From Blastomyces gilchristii SLH14081 (Eukaryota; Ascomycota; Eurotiomycetes; Onygenales; Ajellomycetaceae): 64,000 nucleotides of DNA. The stretch is from the NCBI RefSeq assembly GCF_000003855.2, contig NW_003101665.1, positions 910,828 through 974,827 of the forward strand. The letters are read 5' to 3'. The notes under the pieces were generated by a model. That model did not search any database, had not been told where the DNA came from, and saw nothing but the letters and a program-made list of their open reading frames with translations. A program made the translations under genes and the position numbers. Below, one piece after another: positions 21,376 to 34,321 of the stretch; positions within the stretch are counted from its first letter, which is position 1; each line of letters opens with the position of its first letter.

Positions 21376-21797
21376 CGATTGTTCCGGCTGCACTGGGGTT
21401 CAGGGACAACAAACTTAGCATCCAATTTTCTTTTTCCTGAGCTGTCTGCCAATCGGACCGCCAAACGGAAGCGATAATCGTCCATCCATCATGGGCTGAT
21501 AGCATCCCTTGTATCGAGGCAACCTTTGTGGCGTATGGCGACATGTGCCTCGCATGGCTCTAGGTCGGGATGAGCAACATTTTTACGTCTAGATATGCGC
21601 AGACGGTTCGACACGGTTAGTTCTCAGATCGACAAAATCACTTCGACGGGGACGAGACCATGTATCCTGCGGCACAATCTCATGCATCCTAGTATTTACA
21701 AGGAAGACGACGAAAGAATAGGTGCCGGGAGTGTTGGCAGAATTGCTTATAAGGAGGCACGATTCCCCCCGAATCCTGAGGCAATGAACAGACATTC
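21376..21797 (+). repeat. Duplicated 5' flank block, copy 2
   Basis: Direct-orientation match to 5451-5957, ending about 100 bp before the ATG at 21896. Some internal stretches differ in length. Its position here marks it as promoter/5' UTR sequence. Confidence 0.75.
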
Positions 21798-21895
21798 AAG
21801 ACACTCGCAGACCTCATCAAGCCAGTTCCCCAGACCAGTTTCCAAGCTCTCTAGTGCTTGCAAGCTTTACACATTTCACTCTATCGATTAGCACA

Positions 21896-22654
21896 ATGCC
21901 CGGACCAACAAAGTCCAATGCCAAAGCGCCAACCACCCCTTCGCGAGCGCCAACACCTCCATGCACCCCCATCGATGAAAGTCCCCGGCGGAGCGTGACA
22001 CCAGGAGATGGGTATCAGCATTCCGAACTGAAAGAACTCGTAGAAGCTCTTCGCGAAACCAGGGTGGATTCCACCACCTCCAAACCCAATCCCTCGGAAG
22101 ACACTGCAGGTGGGTTTGCCAGCCCTAAGCAAGATGGTAGAAAGGTTGTTCAGGAACTGGGTAATTGATATCTCAACTGGAACTGAGAGCATATGCTGAC
22201 ATGTGTTTAGAGACTGTTGAATAATGCTTCTAAGTTGAAGCCGCAAGAGCAGGAGATATCTTTCTCACGCAACCCCGAATCTGAATCGCCCGTGCTTATG
22301 GATAAATATATGCCAGACATACCACCCACTTGGATGGAATGTGATCCCATATTTATGGATAACGAGAAGATTGGTTTCGATCCTGCGATGAAAGAATGTT
22401 CCGAGATGAGAACACCTAAAGCTAGCAAAGAAAACATGGAGCAGTCAGGCACGCCGGTTGTTGATGCAGCACAGTATGCCTGGGGTGAACGCAAACCGTC
22501 ACCTACCAGCGCATTGGCTGATGCGGACAGCTGGGTTGCTAAAGCCCGCAAAGAAAGGGGAAAACCGGAGAATTATGTCAGGGCACGCGCAATTGCCAAC
22601 CCCACTGACTCTTTCGAGGGTCTTGCGGAGAGTTCCCAGGCTCAGAACGCTTGA
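21896..22654 (+). pseudogene. Gene of the GDGYQHS family, junction uncertain
   Basis: ATG at 21896 (MPGPTKSNAKAP). The first part is Pro/Thr-rich, then GDGYQHSELKELVEALRETR. The second open block 22211-22654 encodes a charged segment (FDPAMKECSEMRTP, then WVAKARKERGKPENYVRARAIA). An intron between them is expected: acceptor TTTAG at 22210 with a CTGAC branch is good, and donors GTGGGT (22110) and GTAATT (22161) exist. Both donors leave phase 1, whereas the second block needs phase 0. Either a poor donor (GTTGTT at 22145, phase 0) is used or the gene carries a frameshift. Related N-terminal modules occur at 23518 (+) and 24433 (-). Function unknown. Confidence 0.5.
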
Positions 22655-22684
22655 TCCACCGCGGAAGTCTTCTTGCGTCTCGGT

Positions 22685-23100
22685 TTTATGCTTGTATAAT
22701 GGAAAGTTTGATGTTAACGATCAATCTGGGAGGCCCTCTCGTGTTTTGTCTGGCGAGATGTTAACTCCGAGTTGACGTTCTCGCGAGGTGGACTGGGACG
22801 GATATTCTATCTTTCTGCTTCACGTTTCTCTGTCGGTAAATTGTATCTGATGATAACGCCGCTTTAATGCTGAATCTCGATGAGTTCGCCTTCTATCAGG
22901 CGCAAGATCCGCTATACCGTAGCTCAATCAGTGATAGAAGCTGGTCAAATTTTGTAAACATCGCTTGAATCGTACGAATCGCGTTTGATTGTCTATACTT
23001 TTGCGTTTTCCGTACAGAACAGTTCGATAAATGGAAGTTAATTATCTTGTAAACCCCATTTCTAGATGCACATCAACAGGAAGCGTGGAAGACGATCCCT
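22685..23100 (+). repeat. Shared 3' flank block, copy 2 (most complete)
   Basis: The first part (22685-22925) matches 16168-16440. The second part (about 22985-23100) matches 60410-60535 and, inverted and mutated, 28468-28580. Landmarks: TTTGATTGTCT, ACTTTTGCGTTTTCCG, GAACAGTTC, ATTTCTAGATGCA and ATCAACAGGAAGCGTGGAAG. Confidence 0.8.
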
Positions 23101-23517
23101 AAACCAGTCCCTATTTCATTAGCCAACAAATCCCATACATGGTGCGGCCTGTACCAAATACAAACATAGAGCAGCAGCCACAGCTCCTTCGCTGGTCTAT
23201 GACTTTTGACCGAAGTACTCCATAGGTACAAACCTTAGTGGGTTCTGTGGCAGGCAAACCAGTACACTTTCCAATCTATGCCGGCTGTTACATTATATAT
23301 GCTGGTATATCTCCCTCCAGGTCTCCCTCTAGGTAAACAATTAAATATCGGCCAGTCGCTGGTCGTCAGTCCAGTCCTCCATTGGGGTTATACAAGGCAA
23401 AAAGGCAAAAAGGCAGCCTAGCACACTCAAGACCCATAAATTTTCCCCGTGAGAGAATCTCTCAAGCAAGCCAGTTCCCCAGACCAGTTTCCACTTCCTT
23501 ATCCATCAACTACCACA
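23101..23517. other. Intergenic / upstream of the 23518 gene
   Basis: No gene. A short AAAAAGGC repeat lies at 23394-23414. The last ~60 bp (AAGCCAGTTCCCCAGACCAG and TTTCCAC) resemble the leader before the 21896 gene, so the duplicated module includes its 5' leader. Confidence 0.45.
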
Positions 23518-23947
23518 ATGGCTCAAGCAATGAAGCTCAATGACAAGGCCCCTGCCAATACTCCGCCGGCCCAAACGCCTCCATGCAACCCCACCGATAG
23601 AAGTCGACAGCAGAGCGTGACAACAGGAGATGGGTATCAGCATTCTGAAGCGAGAGAACTCGTAGATCCTACTTGTTACCTCACCACTCAGTACTCAGAT
23701 AGAGTAGCCCCAAGCGGCGACTCGGATTGTCTAGATCTACTCCCAATAGAGCAGGGTCGAGAAAGAGGAATTCTTGATGGTAAGCCCCTGCATTCGTGGT
23801 TGTTTCACATCTAATATCTCATTAGGCTTTCGAAGTTGGTGGGGTTCGTACGCCGTCGTTTTTCAAGAGGCCTGGCTGGTTTCCCAGGCGTGCATGATCG
23901 CTTCCGTTTATGATCGTTTACTTGTATTTCCTGACCATCAATATTAG
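23518..23947 (+). CDS. Small GDGYQHS-family protein (2 exons)
   Basis: Exon 1 is 23518-23779 and exon 2 is 23826-23947, giving 127 aa. The intron (46 bp) has GTAAGC, a TCTAAT-type branch and CATTAG; the phase-1 splice opens 40 more codons (GFRSWWGSYAVVFQEAWLV). The N-terminal ~60 residues match the proteins at 21896 and 24433 (PPCNP, SVTTGDGYQHS, ELV), then diverge completely after residue ~65. The divergent tail suggests a duplicated N-terminal module fused to other sequence. Whether it is expressed is unknown. Confidence 0.5.
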
Positions 23948-24049
23948 TTTTCCATAGCACCCAGAGGACGACGGGTATCATACAGTCTTTCCGAGTGAGC
24001 GACTCGTGGGATGTTTAGTTTCCTGCTCACAGAAAGGATATCTTTGAGA

Positions 24050-24120
24050 GAGATTTGCGGATAATGAAATTGATTTCGATCCTGCGATGAAATGTGTTAG
24101 CACAGAGACCATGGGCAGGT
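24050..24120 (+). pseudogene. Fragment of the GDGYQHS-family second exon
   Basis: GATTTCGATCCTGCGATGAAA at about 24071-24092 matches the second coding block of the 21896 gene (GGTTTCGATCCTGCGATGAA at about 22374), with neighbouring similarity. It is an isolated exon fragment between the copies at 23518 (+) and 24433 (-). Confidence 0.55.
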
Positions 24121-24163
24121 GGTCTGAAACTCCCTTAAGCTGCATATGCGACCGCTGAATGCC

Positions 24164-24433
24164 TCATCCAAATAATGGCCTGCTTCTAGAGCGCTGATGA
24201 TGTCCTCTGGCACACCCACCTGCAGTGTCTTCCGAGGGATTGGATTTGGAGCTGGTGTAATCCGCCCTGGCTTCGCGAAGAGTTTCTACGAGTTCTTTCG
24301 CATCGGAATGCTGATACCCATCTCCTGTTGTCACGCTCTGCTGGGGACTTTCATCGATGGGGTTGCATGGAGGCGTTTGGGCCGGCGGAGTATTGGCAGG
24401 GGCCTTGTCGTTGAGCTTCATTGCTTGAGGCAT
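24164..24433 (-). pseudogene. Inverted copy of the GDGYQHS N-terminal module
   Basis: Minus-strand ATG at 24433 (MPQAMKLNDKAPANTPP), then DESPQQSVTTGDGYQHSDAKELVETLREARADY and EDTAGG. It is very close to the 23518 copy at the start and to the 21896 copy at the end, so it best represents the ancestral exon. A donor GTGGGT follows EDTAG as in the 21896 gene. A good CTAAC/TCGCAG acceptor lies further on at about 24098-24080, followed by only a short fragment. No complete downstream part exists. Confidence 0.55.
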
Positions 24434-24594
24434 TGCGGTAGTTGATGGATATCCAGAATATAATGTTTTCCTCCTTCCCCCCACCACCTCGACTGCACCT
24501 GCGGCCTCCCACCTCCTTTTAAGCTGCTAAGTTTCACATAGAACAAATAGAAAATATCATTAATAGAATTTGATCTTCTGTCTACTTTATTGAG

Positions 24595-25000
24595 GTGTCT
24601 GGTGGCGGCGGGGTCTCTAACATGGAGACGCCCACTGACCCTGGGGACGGGGAATTTTGGCCGCGCAGTGTTAGGCGGTCTCCATCACGCTTCACATCTA
24701 CGAGCAAAGTCATTGGAGGGTGGATGATGTGCTGTCGACCCTTCCGCGCCATCAATCCTGGAGAGAGCGATCCGGGACTACAAGGCGCGGAATATATTTG
24801 TGTATGACAAGGATATGCGGGCGGTAAGTGTCTCAACCAGCTTTCAAGCAGCAACATCAGATGGGGCCAATGTGCTGCTGTTGATTCCCAAGGAGGTAAA
24901 GTCACATGTTCAAGCACATATGATAAAGCCGCCCGCCAGATTGCACAAGAGAGGGAAAATTGATCATAAAAGTTAATTAAATATGCAGACAGGATATGCT
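24595..25000 (+). pseudogene. Undamaged gene fragment, possibly retroelement ORF1
   Basis: On the + strand one frame reads METPTDPGDGEFWPRS and another, from about 24755, reads ILERAIRDYKARNIFVYDKD, then AATSDGANVLLLIPKEVK and VQAHMIKPPARLHKRGK to a stop near 24980. At least one frameshift lies near 24730-24760. It sits just upstream of, and in the same orientation as, the degraded LINE, and could be its ORF1 start, but I see no zinc knuckle to prove that. A minus-strand ORF of 184 aa over the same DNA looks like a shadow. Confidence 0.4.
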
Positions 25001-25829
25001 GATAGACTTGAGCCTGTAAGCACAATGAGAAGAGATTTTCAAGAGTGATATAGTCTTGTTCTGACATAGCTGCTGTGTCACCCAGCTCATTACACAATAA
25101 ATCATTAGACAGCAGACTCAAGATGAAATACAGCATGTACTAACAAGAATATGAGTCTACTATCAAGAGATCAGACATGTGATATTTCACTCATGAAGAA
25201 TGATCTAGAAGGTTTCTCTTAGATTTGTCATTGTCTTGTGTACATTGTCTCAAGACAAAATTCATCATGAGACCTTCAATTCATCTCTATGAGTGATTCA
25301 TGATGTAATCAGTCTCAGTAAAACATATTTCACCCACACGAACCCTCGGAGCAGAGGGATGAATATCTTCACGCAACAGTTCCGAAGATATGCTCGAGAC
25401 TCCATCCGAAAAAAAGTACAGAGGAGATCATGTTGAGTAGTCTACAAGAACCAGTGGCAGAAAGAATAGATTTCTTTTTAATTTTCTATTGTGATCAAGT
25501 GTCAGACTGCAGAAAGCTCGGTTGAGACTTGAAATAATATATAATTCAACAGCATCTGAGCACTTATCTATCATTCTTGAATGAACTGCATAGAGATTCA
25601 CATCTTCTGACTATTAGCTTCATGCAGAACATCAATCAACTATCAAGATCATCTCAAAGTCACGCCTTGACGTTCTTCTGGTCTGGACCGTCAAGGTTGC
25701 GAAACCTGTTGAAACTCATACATCAGATCTTCGAAGCATCAATCAGACTGAGACACTACTCAACAAGTTGAAAGACTGCAGTGATTGTAGTACTATGAAA
25801 ACCTGAGAAATCAGACTACATGATTTCTG
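25001..25829. other. Transition into AT-rich DNA, no gene
   Basis: Mostly AT-rich and stop-filled, with a less damaged patch at about 25335-25430. Probably the 5' part of the degraded LINE mixed with other sequence. Confidence 0.35.
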
Positions 25830-28265
25830 AAGCATACTGCCTGATCTCACTTCTTAATACACTGAAAAAGATTCTGAAGAGAGTGATTATGAAACATCTT
25901 ATATATTACACAGAGAAATATAATCTTCTCTTAAATACATAATTCAGAGTTAGATTAGACAGAACTATAGAATAGATACTTCTAATTCTGATTAGTATTA
26001 TTAATCAGATCTGAAAATATAATAGAGTTCTGACTCTAATCTTCTTTAATATTAAAGAGATCTTTAATGAGATAAATAAATACACACTGAAGATCAGACT
26101 TAGAGAGATGAGAATTTCTCAGATAGTATATAGATAAGTTCAGAACTTCATGAAAAATAAATTTATTAATATTAAATTTAATAATTTCAGTACTGAGATA
26201 GTTTTATTTTTTAATATTAATCTTACTCAAAAATCTTCTCTCTTTTTAATTCTTTTTATTATCTTCAACTTAAATCTGATTAATCAATTAGTAGATTATA
26301 ATAAAGATATATTTATCTTTATAGATAATTATTTTCACTGAAGAATTAGATTAAATATAGAAAGTAATCTATAAAAGATTTAATAGATAAATATCTTTAG
26401 AATTAAAGAATAAGTAAGATAAATAGATTTATAATTCTTAACTAAGAAGATAAAGCTGATTCATTTTATCAGAAGAAAAAGAGATTAAATAATAGAATTT
26501 ATTATAATAAATAAATATATTATTTTATTATTATCAGAGATTAAGCTTCTAAGAGTATATTTTAATTAGAAATTAAAATGAAAAATATATATATAATATA
26601 TAATTAAGAGAGTTATTAATATATATATTATTATTAAATATCTATCTTATCTATAGTTAGAATAGATAAGATAGTTTTATATTATCTATATAATTCTTTA
26701 ATTAATATATATCTTTACAGTATAATATAATCTCTTAAAGAGAGTTATATAAGTCAAGACTCTTATCAAGATTCAGTGAACAGCTCTGATCAGAATTCTA
26801 TTCATATTTTAAACAGTAATAATATAAACTCTTGAAATGAAAATATATATTTTTTCTCTATATACTCAGCTATAATAGTAAGTTTAAGATATTATTATTA
26901 GTCTTTATATATTCTTATAATTTTATCTAATATATAAGTCTCTTAGAAGAGTTATAACAGATATAATCTATAATAAAGACAGATATTATTACTTACTAGA
27001 GAATATAATAAGAATATTTTATAGAGAGAAGATAAAATTAATAGAGATAATTAATTTATATCTCTCAGAATTATAATAGAAGTCAGTACTTAAAGACATC
27101 TATTTTAACTCTAATAGAATCAGAGTCATTGAAAGAGCTATGAAAATAATAAAGAATTTAATTAAAACAGTCTTTATTAATACTGTAAAGAAGAACTTAA
27201 TACTTAAAATAGTAGTATTAATTATAAATAAATTATATTATATTCAGTATAATATATAAGTTAGTATTAAGTGAGAAAAGTACTGAACTATTATAATAGC
27301 TAAGCTGTTAGTGATATATTATAAACTCTATCTAATATAAAGATCTTACTCAAGTGAGAGAACACTGTCTTCTTATTAATATTATATATATATCATTCTC
27401 AGTGACTTCTATACTGCTCTTCAAGTCATTATAAATATTTTAAAATAAGTTAAAGAATAGATAATTCAGAACATTCTGTATATAATAAAAGAGCTGAGAT
27501 TTATAGATATAGATCTCTATCTTTAGTAAGTATTAGAGTATAGTAAAATTAAGAAAAATAAAATAACTAATCAGTTTATTAAGTAGTTAATTAACTCAAA
27601 CTTAATATATAATTTCTCAAAGTCTGTCTTATATCTTAGAGAAGCCAGTTATAACAGTATTATATAAAAGTAAAGAGATAAATAATTCTTAACAGTAAAG
27701 AAAATTTATCTATAGAAGATAGATATATCTCTCTCAGATTAATATACTTATTATTTATATATTATTCTTTCAAAATCTTAAGTAAGACTTCTGATATAAC
27801 TCAGAATAAGTCACTTATAACTGAATAAATTTTGAAACTGAATAAAATACACTGATAATAATAAATATAAATATAAAGTAAAAGAATTAGTTTATTATAT
27901 TCTAGTAGACTATTTAAAACTGTAGTAATAATATCAGATTCTGTAATAAAAGATCAGAGATAGATTTAATAATATCTCTCTAATATTAGAGAATAAATTA
28001 TCAAACTAAATAATAAATGAAACAGAATGAAAAATTAGTAAAAGAGATCTTAATATAATTCTAGACTTTACTGAAAGCTTGAAAAGATTTCAAGATAGAG
28101 ATAACTAAAGTAGATTACTTACAGACTCTGATAAGATATTAAGATTATATATATAATTAGACTTAAAAGAATAGATGAAAGTAGCTATAATAGTAATAGT
28201 CTGTATATTCTGATAAGAGAGAGATCAGAGTAGCTGATTCAATCAATGAAATTAATTAATTAAGA
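25830..28265 (+). mobile_element. Degraded Tad1-like LINE, left copy
   Basis: Reading through stops on the + strand gives a LINE pol. RT begins near 25830 with ISLLNTLKKILKRVI, then a TRTIEQ-like block, FNIKEIFN (FDIKGAFN ancestor), a run ending FNLNLINQLVDY and FIDNYF (the F-ADD-type catalytic box is decayed). The C-terminal RNase H traces near 27510 (IDLYL, then EYSKI for the PGHSGI box) are followed near 27850-27930 by KYKVKELVYYILVDYLKL, the CxC..H.L..C finger of this family. The DNA is nearly devoid of CC, GG and CG. The 3' part is matched, inverted, at 60660-63372. Identification rests on order and spacing of these relics. Confidence 0.8.
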
Positions 28266-28831
28266 TTGCGAAACCGTATCAATACTGTATCAATACTGTT
28301 TCTCTTACTTACAAGTATTAAGAATTCATCAAAACAGTCTAAATAGTCTATAGTAAAAGGTCTTGAAAGAGTGTTTAAGTTGTACTTTTTCTTCTCTTTG
28401 TTCTCTTTATTCTCTTTGTTTGATTTCTTCATTTTGTTTCACTTTACTATTTCTTCATCGTCACTAAAACTATTACAATACAGATGTGTATCTAGAAATA
28501 GAATTTACAGAAGTAACTAACTTTCATAGACTATTAAACTGTTCAATACAGAAAACATAAAAGTACAGATAATTAAATATTGCACTGAAGAATGTAATTC
28601 ATAAGATTCAGTGTTATATTCAGCAGTGTTATCACTAGATACAATCACACGTCTGAAATCATTTTACAAATAATGCCGCGGCTATATTTGCCACTTAAAA
28701 CCCGGAATTTTTAATTTTCTGAATGCTTAATTTCTTCATTAATACAAAGCAAAGATAGTTCTATTTTTAAGTAACTAATTTTCTTTTTAATTTCAGGTTA
28801 ACAGTCTCTCTAAGTCAGCCGTCTTTCTCAG
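28266..28831 (-). repeat. Inverted, mutated copy of the 60.09-60.66 kb flank
   Basis: Reverse complement of about 60090-60660. It includes the 3' flank blocks B (28468-28580) and C (28672-28800, with CCACTTAAAACCCGGAATTT versus CCACTCAAAATCCGGAATTT). Relative to the right copy the differences are C-to-T and G-to-A in CpG, CpC and CpA contexts. This shows that the left LINE and its neighbour flank belong to one duplicated, inverted segment. Confidence 0.75.
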
Positions 28832-31800
28832 ATAGATAAAGATTATGAATAGAGAAAAGTTTGAAATTTAAAAATCTAAAAAACAAGTGTAAGTCTTCTT
28901 AAGTTTAAGAAGATTTTCAGAAACTAAAGAACTATAATATTTAATATTAAAGTATAGTCTTTCTCAAGCTTAGAGAGTACTTAAAGAATTAAAATAATTA
29001 TCTTACAGACTTTAAAGAAGAAATATCTTAAGAATATTAAATAATTATTAAAGAGCTGTAGATTTATATAAAAATTTAATTAATATTTAGAAAAGATATA
29101 GATATTAATATTTATAGTAATACTTTTTAAAAGTCTTTTTATATTATAATTTATAATAAATAAATTTTCATCTATTCACTCTTATTCTTAAGTTTTTCTT
29201 ATATAATCTTCTTCTTTTCTCTGAGCTTTGAATATTTTATATAGTTCTTATATATTATTTGAGTTGAAGAGAAGTAATACTTCTTCTATTACTATCAGAG
29301 TGTGTCTTTTCAGAGCTGTACTAAATATAGTACTTACTATATCTTTATCTGATGATAAAAAGTGACTGCTTAAAGTATCAGACTTGTTAAAATTAATTAT
29401 AAAGTATTAATTATTTTTATAAAGAAGAAGATAGATATTTTTACAGTGACAGTTATTAAAGTAGCTATACAGTATATATTAAAGTATGTCTTTTCATTGA
29501 TAATATATCTATATAAGATTACTATACATAGTTTATAACTTCTTAACATACTTTAATAATTATATAATATAGAATTTAATTTTAATAAAGATAGAGAATC
29601 TGAGATAAGAGTTATCTCTTAATATTATAAAAAGAGATCTTAATTTATAGCTATAAGTAAGTATTATTTAAAAATATAATAATCTATCTTTATTAAGTTA
29701 AGAGTTACTTTTGAAAAGTGTACATCTATTAAATATTATTTCAGATAATTAGTTATTTTACTACAGTGCTTACATGCTTCAATCATGATATTATAATTTA
29801 AAATCATGATTTATATCATGACTTACAATGTCTCAAGACCTTCTTAAAAAATGACTTATAATAAAATGTGACTTATAACAAAAGCAGCAGTGTAATAGAA
29901 ATATCTTGAGATAAAAACTATCTTATAAAAGCAGTTATCAGTTCTTAAAATACATATTTTTTTAAAGCTAAGAATTTAAATGACTGATAAAGAGATAGAG
30001 ATGATTGCATTGTAATTCACATCTTAAAAAGTTAATATTATAGTAAAAACTGCCTGTCACTGCCTTCAGTTTAATTTTGAGAGTACATATTTTTAAAAAG
30101 ATGTCAAAGCGAAATGATGAGTCAAACTGAATATTAAAAAAACACTTGAAGCTTACTTATTATTTACTTAACTATTCTCTCTTACTCAGATAATTCTCAT
30201 AACATGAGATTCTACTTCAGATTAAAAAACTCTGAAAATTCTAAATTAAGCTGCCTTTGATTCTGTTTGTTATGAGAGGTGATCTTTTTTTTTTTTTAAA
30301 TAATTTCTTTTTCATTAAAATTTGTGATGAAAATTGCAATTTTTAACTAATATAGATTTAAAATTAAGTTAAACTTGAAGTTTTCTCTTCATGAATTTTA
30401 ATAAGAAATATATACATTATGAAATTAAAAGCTAACTTTTATAGAGTAATATCTAAAAGTTAATTTTCTCAGAACTTCTATTATTTTATATTTTCTATTT
30501 TTAGATTTGAGCTTCTGAAAGCATCTATAATATTAAGTACTATTATTCATTTCAAGAACACTGTTTAAGAAACTTCATCTTATTCATTATTTTTCATTAT
30601 CAGATAAAGAGATACTAAGTATCTTATAACTGTAGAAAAGACACAGTGTAGAGAATAATAAATAACTATTAAATTATTTAAAATATAATTAATACTCTGA
30701 ATGATACAAATATCAGTTGTGTTTTAATTAACATATGTTATTAATAATAAAGCAAGTTATAGATAAGTCTTATCTGTAATTTCTTTATTAGTTATTTTAG
30801 TCTTAACACTGCTTGATTTATCAATATTTCAGAAGATAGATTTCTTTAAATCACTTTCTTATAGAAGTTTAATAATTTAATAATAATAACTATCTATATA
30901 GTAGAACTGAGTTCTGATTCTCTAGTCTATTTATAGAATAATACAAGATTTACAGACTGTATCTGTAATTAAATTCAGTCTTTTATTTTTCAGCTATATC
31001 AGTATAAAGAGTGTTTATCTGACTTTATAAGATTTTAACTCTGAAAACTAGTTAATAATATAAGATATATTACAGAGTAATATATCTGTATTTATTTCAT
31101 CTATACTTTATTAATCACTAATTATACAGATTAAATCTCTGATATTTTTACTTTTCTCTCTTATTTATATTTATTTACAGTGATCAGTGACTCTTTATTT
31201 ATAATATAAGTTAATAACTTATCATATATTAATAGAGTATTATAAATGAAGATCTCAGACTTCTTATCTGATATAATGTATAGATTATCAGATATAATAC
31301 TATCTTCAGAAAATAACTTTTTATTACTATTAATTTATCTCAGATCTGAAAATCTCTTCAGTGATTTATTTATTATATTAAATTCTAGTAAAATATTTAA
31401 GATAGCTAGTGATCTGATTACTAGAAATTTTATAGATATGAAAGAGAAGTGTGAAATACTAAGTAAAGATTTAATAAGCAGATCAAGTCATAGAGAAGTT
31501 AAAAGTATAGAAGTATTAATTATCAGTGATTAGCTAATATTACTCAGAGATATAAAAAAGAATTTCTATAATTAAGAGATTAATATAAATACTCTAAAAT
31601 TATAGAAAAAGAGATTCAGATCTCTGAGTAAGATCAGTCAATCTTACAATATTAAGTTATTTATAGAACTTATAGTTATCTCAAATAAGATACTTAAGTC
31701 TAATAATATATACATTATTCTGATTTAATAGAGTAATATAAAATATCACTGAAAAGCATCTTTTTTAATATAATTATTTTTCATCATTGTAAGTCTCATA

Positions 31801-34321
31801 GTTATTAAATAGCTAGCTGAGATATATATTATTACTTAACAGTACAATGACTTAATTATACTATATTCTACAGAAAATAATACAATACTGATGAGTATTC
31901 TAGATATATTAAATATAGAAACTATAATCTATGTAATACTCTACTGATTTTTTCTAATATATCTATCAGATCAATAACTTCACTATAAGAATTATTATAA
32001 ATATTGAAAGTTAATATCAGCAGTAGTAAAACAGAATATTAAGAAGTTAGTCAGAGATATTAATACTTCAGACTGAGTTAATATCTGCATCTTCTGAAAT
32101 CTACTAATTATATTCTATTCTTATCTCAAGCTACTGAATAAAGTAAATCTCTCAGTCAATGATCAGAAATATTAAGAAAAGTATATAAAGCTGAAGAACT
32201 GACTCAACTCAGTGTGTAATTAATATCTACTATAGCAGAAGTTTTCACAGAGACTTCTTACATTAATATTATACAGTGAATTATAAATTAAGACTGATAA
32301 ATATATTATTATAATAAAATGAAACTTTATATAACTAATCTTAATTAGAGTTAAAAGAATATTAAGTAAGCTGTTTTATATCTTTCTAAATATCTTATAT
32401 AAGTATTATAATATCTTTCTTCAGAAGATAAGTCAATTAATCTCTTAAAATATTAAGAATATCTTATATAGCTATAATACTGACTTAAATTATAAGTTTA
32501 AGTATATAGATACTCTATCTCTTTTATAAGTACTGATAAATTTATAATATCTTATTAACTTCTATTAACTGAATAATACACTGACTGTGAATTTAAACTT
32601 ATAAATTAAGAACTCTTGAAACTGAATAGACTGTACTCAGAAATAGTTAAATAACTAAGCTAGAAGATATTCAGATTACAGTATTTAAATAATATTTTAA
32701 ATTAAGATTTCAATCTCTTTATCAATAATCAAGAGAGTGTAAAATAAAAGATTAAATATATAAAGAGTTAATAAGAGATGCTGAGAGATATAGCAGTATA
32801 CTGAAAATAGATATATAAGTTAATAATTTTTAAATACTTTTTATCTTATAACAAGGTCAAGAATATAGACTTTAAGTTATCTCAGAATCATAACTTTATA
32901 GATTTAAAGTATAATTAAATCTTCTCAGAATTTTATAATATTCTAAAAATAAAGATCTCTCTTATATAAAAGTATTCTGAGAACTAAAGATATCTTAAGA
33001 TTATAAAATATCTCAGAAATCATAATATTCTGATATAAAGTATAAATCTTAGATATTAAAAGTAGTAATATTATAAGTAGCTATCTTAAGATAAGTTAAT
33101 TAAAATTTCTTAAAAAAAAGTATGATTCTCTCAAATCTAAGAGATATTCTGAGAATTAAAGATATCTTGAAATTTATAAGAATAATAATTTTTAAGTTTA
33201 TAATAGCTGATTTCTAAGAAATTATCTTTCTCTGAGAGCTGTATCAAAGTCATAATCATATTAAGTGTAAGAGAAATATTTTAAGAAGATAAATTACTCT
33301 ATATATATATAAATTCTCTGCTATTAAGCACAGAAAAAAGTGCTTCAGATAAATATTTAATTATAAATATCTATATTTTAATGAAAAAATAATAAATAAC
33401 TGCAGATTTATATAATTCATATTATAAAGTACTGAAAATAAATAACTGAAATAATACTAAGTAATATTTATTCTTACTCTTACTGAATAAGCTGACTGAA
33501 ATAAAAAAACAGTATCTTCAATACTTATATTTTCAGATTATTCAATGTGATTATTAAGATCTTGAATTATTTTAACATCTGTATTGTAATTCATATCTTA
33601 AAATCACATCTTAATATCTCTCTGATATGCTTGATATTATAGCTGTTAATAAAAAGAAATTGTAAATATTAATGAAACAATTAAAATTATTTTTAACTGT
33701 GATGTCATCAGAATTCTAGATTGACTGTCTCAGTGCGGATAAATTAAACTCAAGAAGTAAACTCAGGCTCATCTCTTCTTTTCTGAGATTAGCTACTTTT
33801 AATAATAAATGCCTGTCACTGCCTCTGATTTAATTGAAATGACAGGTTAAACTGAATATAAAAAAACACATTCATCTATGAATTGAATAAATTTGAATCA
33901 CTGCTACTTATTCTTTATAATACTATCATATACTCTACTCACTCTAATGATATTATAATTTAGACTTCTTCAAGAAAAAATTTATAATATTCAGTAAGTC
34001 TTACTTCTCTTAATTATACAGTTACTTCTCAGATAATATCAGATAAAGTAAAAAGATTATAGATATCTGATTATTTAATATTATATGAGAAGACTGCTGC
34101 AGAAGTTGTAGATACTGTTCTTAACAATTATCTTAATCTGAAGTGAACTTGCTCAAAGAGTTAATGTTTACAATGTCTATGAAGTGATAGTATGATATAG
34201 AATGAAAAAACTTGAATATCTTAGAGATAGAAAAGACATCTTCTATCATCAGAAAAAAAGTTCAGATGGTCACTATATAGATTGTGTGCTAAATGCTCAT
34301 TTTGCCCAAAATTTCTCCGTC
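28832..34321. repeat. Left arm of a ~5.5-kb inverted repeat (AT-rich)
   Basis: Reverse complement matches 39972-45951 along its whole length. The outer edge is ATAGATAAAGAT (28832) and the inner edge AAAATTTCTCCGTC (ending 34321). About 5490 bp, very AT-rich, with CC, GG and CG strongly depleted. Reading frames are destroyed; the longest relic is 31246-31533 (+), mirrored at 43612-43355 (-). I could not identify the original element. No target duplication is visible at either edge. Confidence 0.85.

Noticed and set aside
24582..25136. 184-aa minus-strand ORF as a gene
   Set aside because: The opposite strand has better protein character (RAIRDYKARNIFVYDKD), and this ORF runs into AT-rich DNA without a domain.
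26150..26341. AT-rich ORFs (26150, 31246, 43355, 44549) as genes
   Set aside because: They are chance or relic frames in degraded repeats, with extreme Ile/Asn/Leu content; 31246 and 43355 are the two arms of the inverted repeat.
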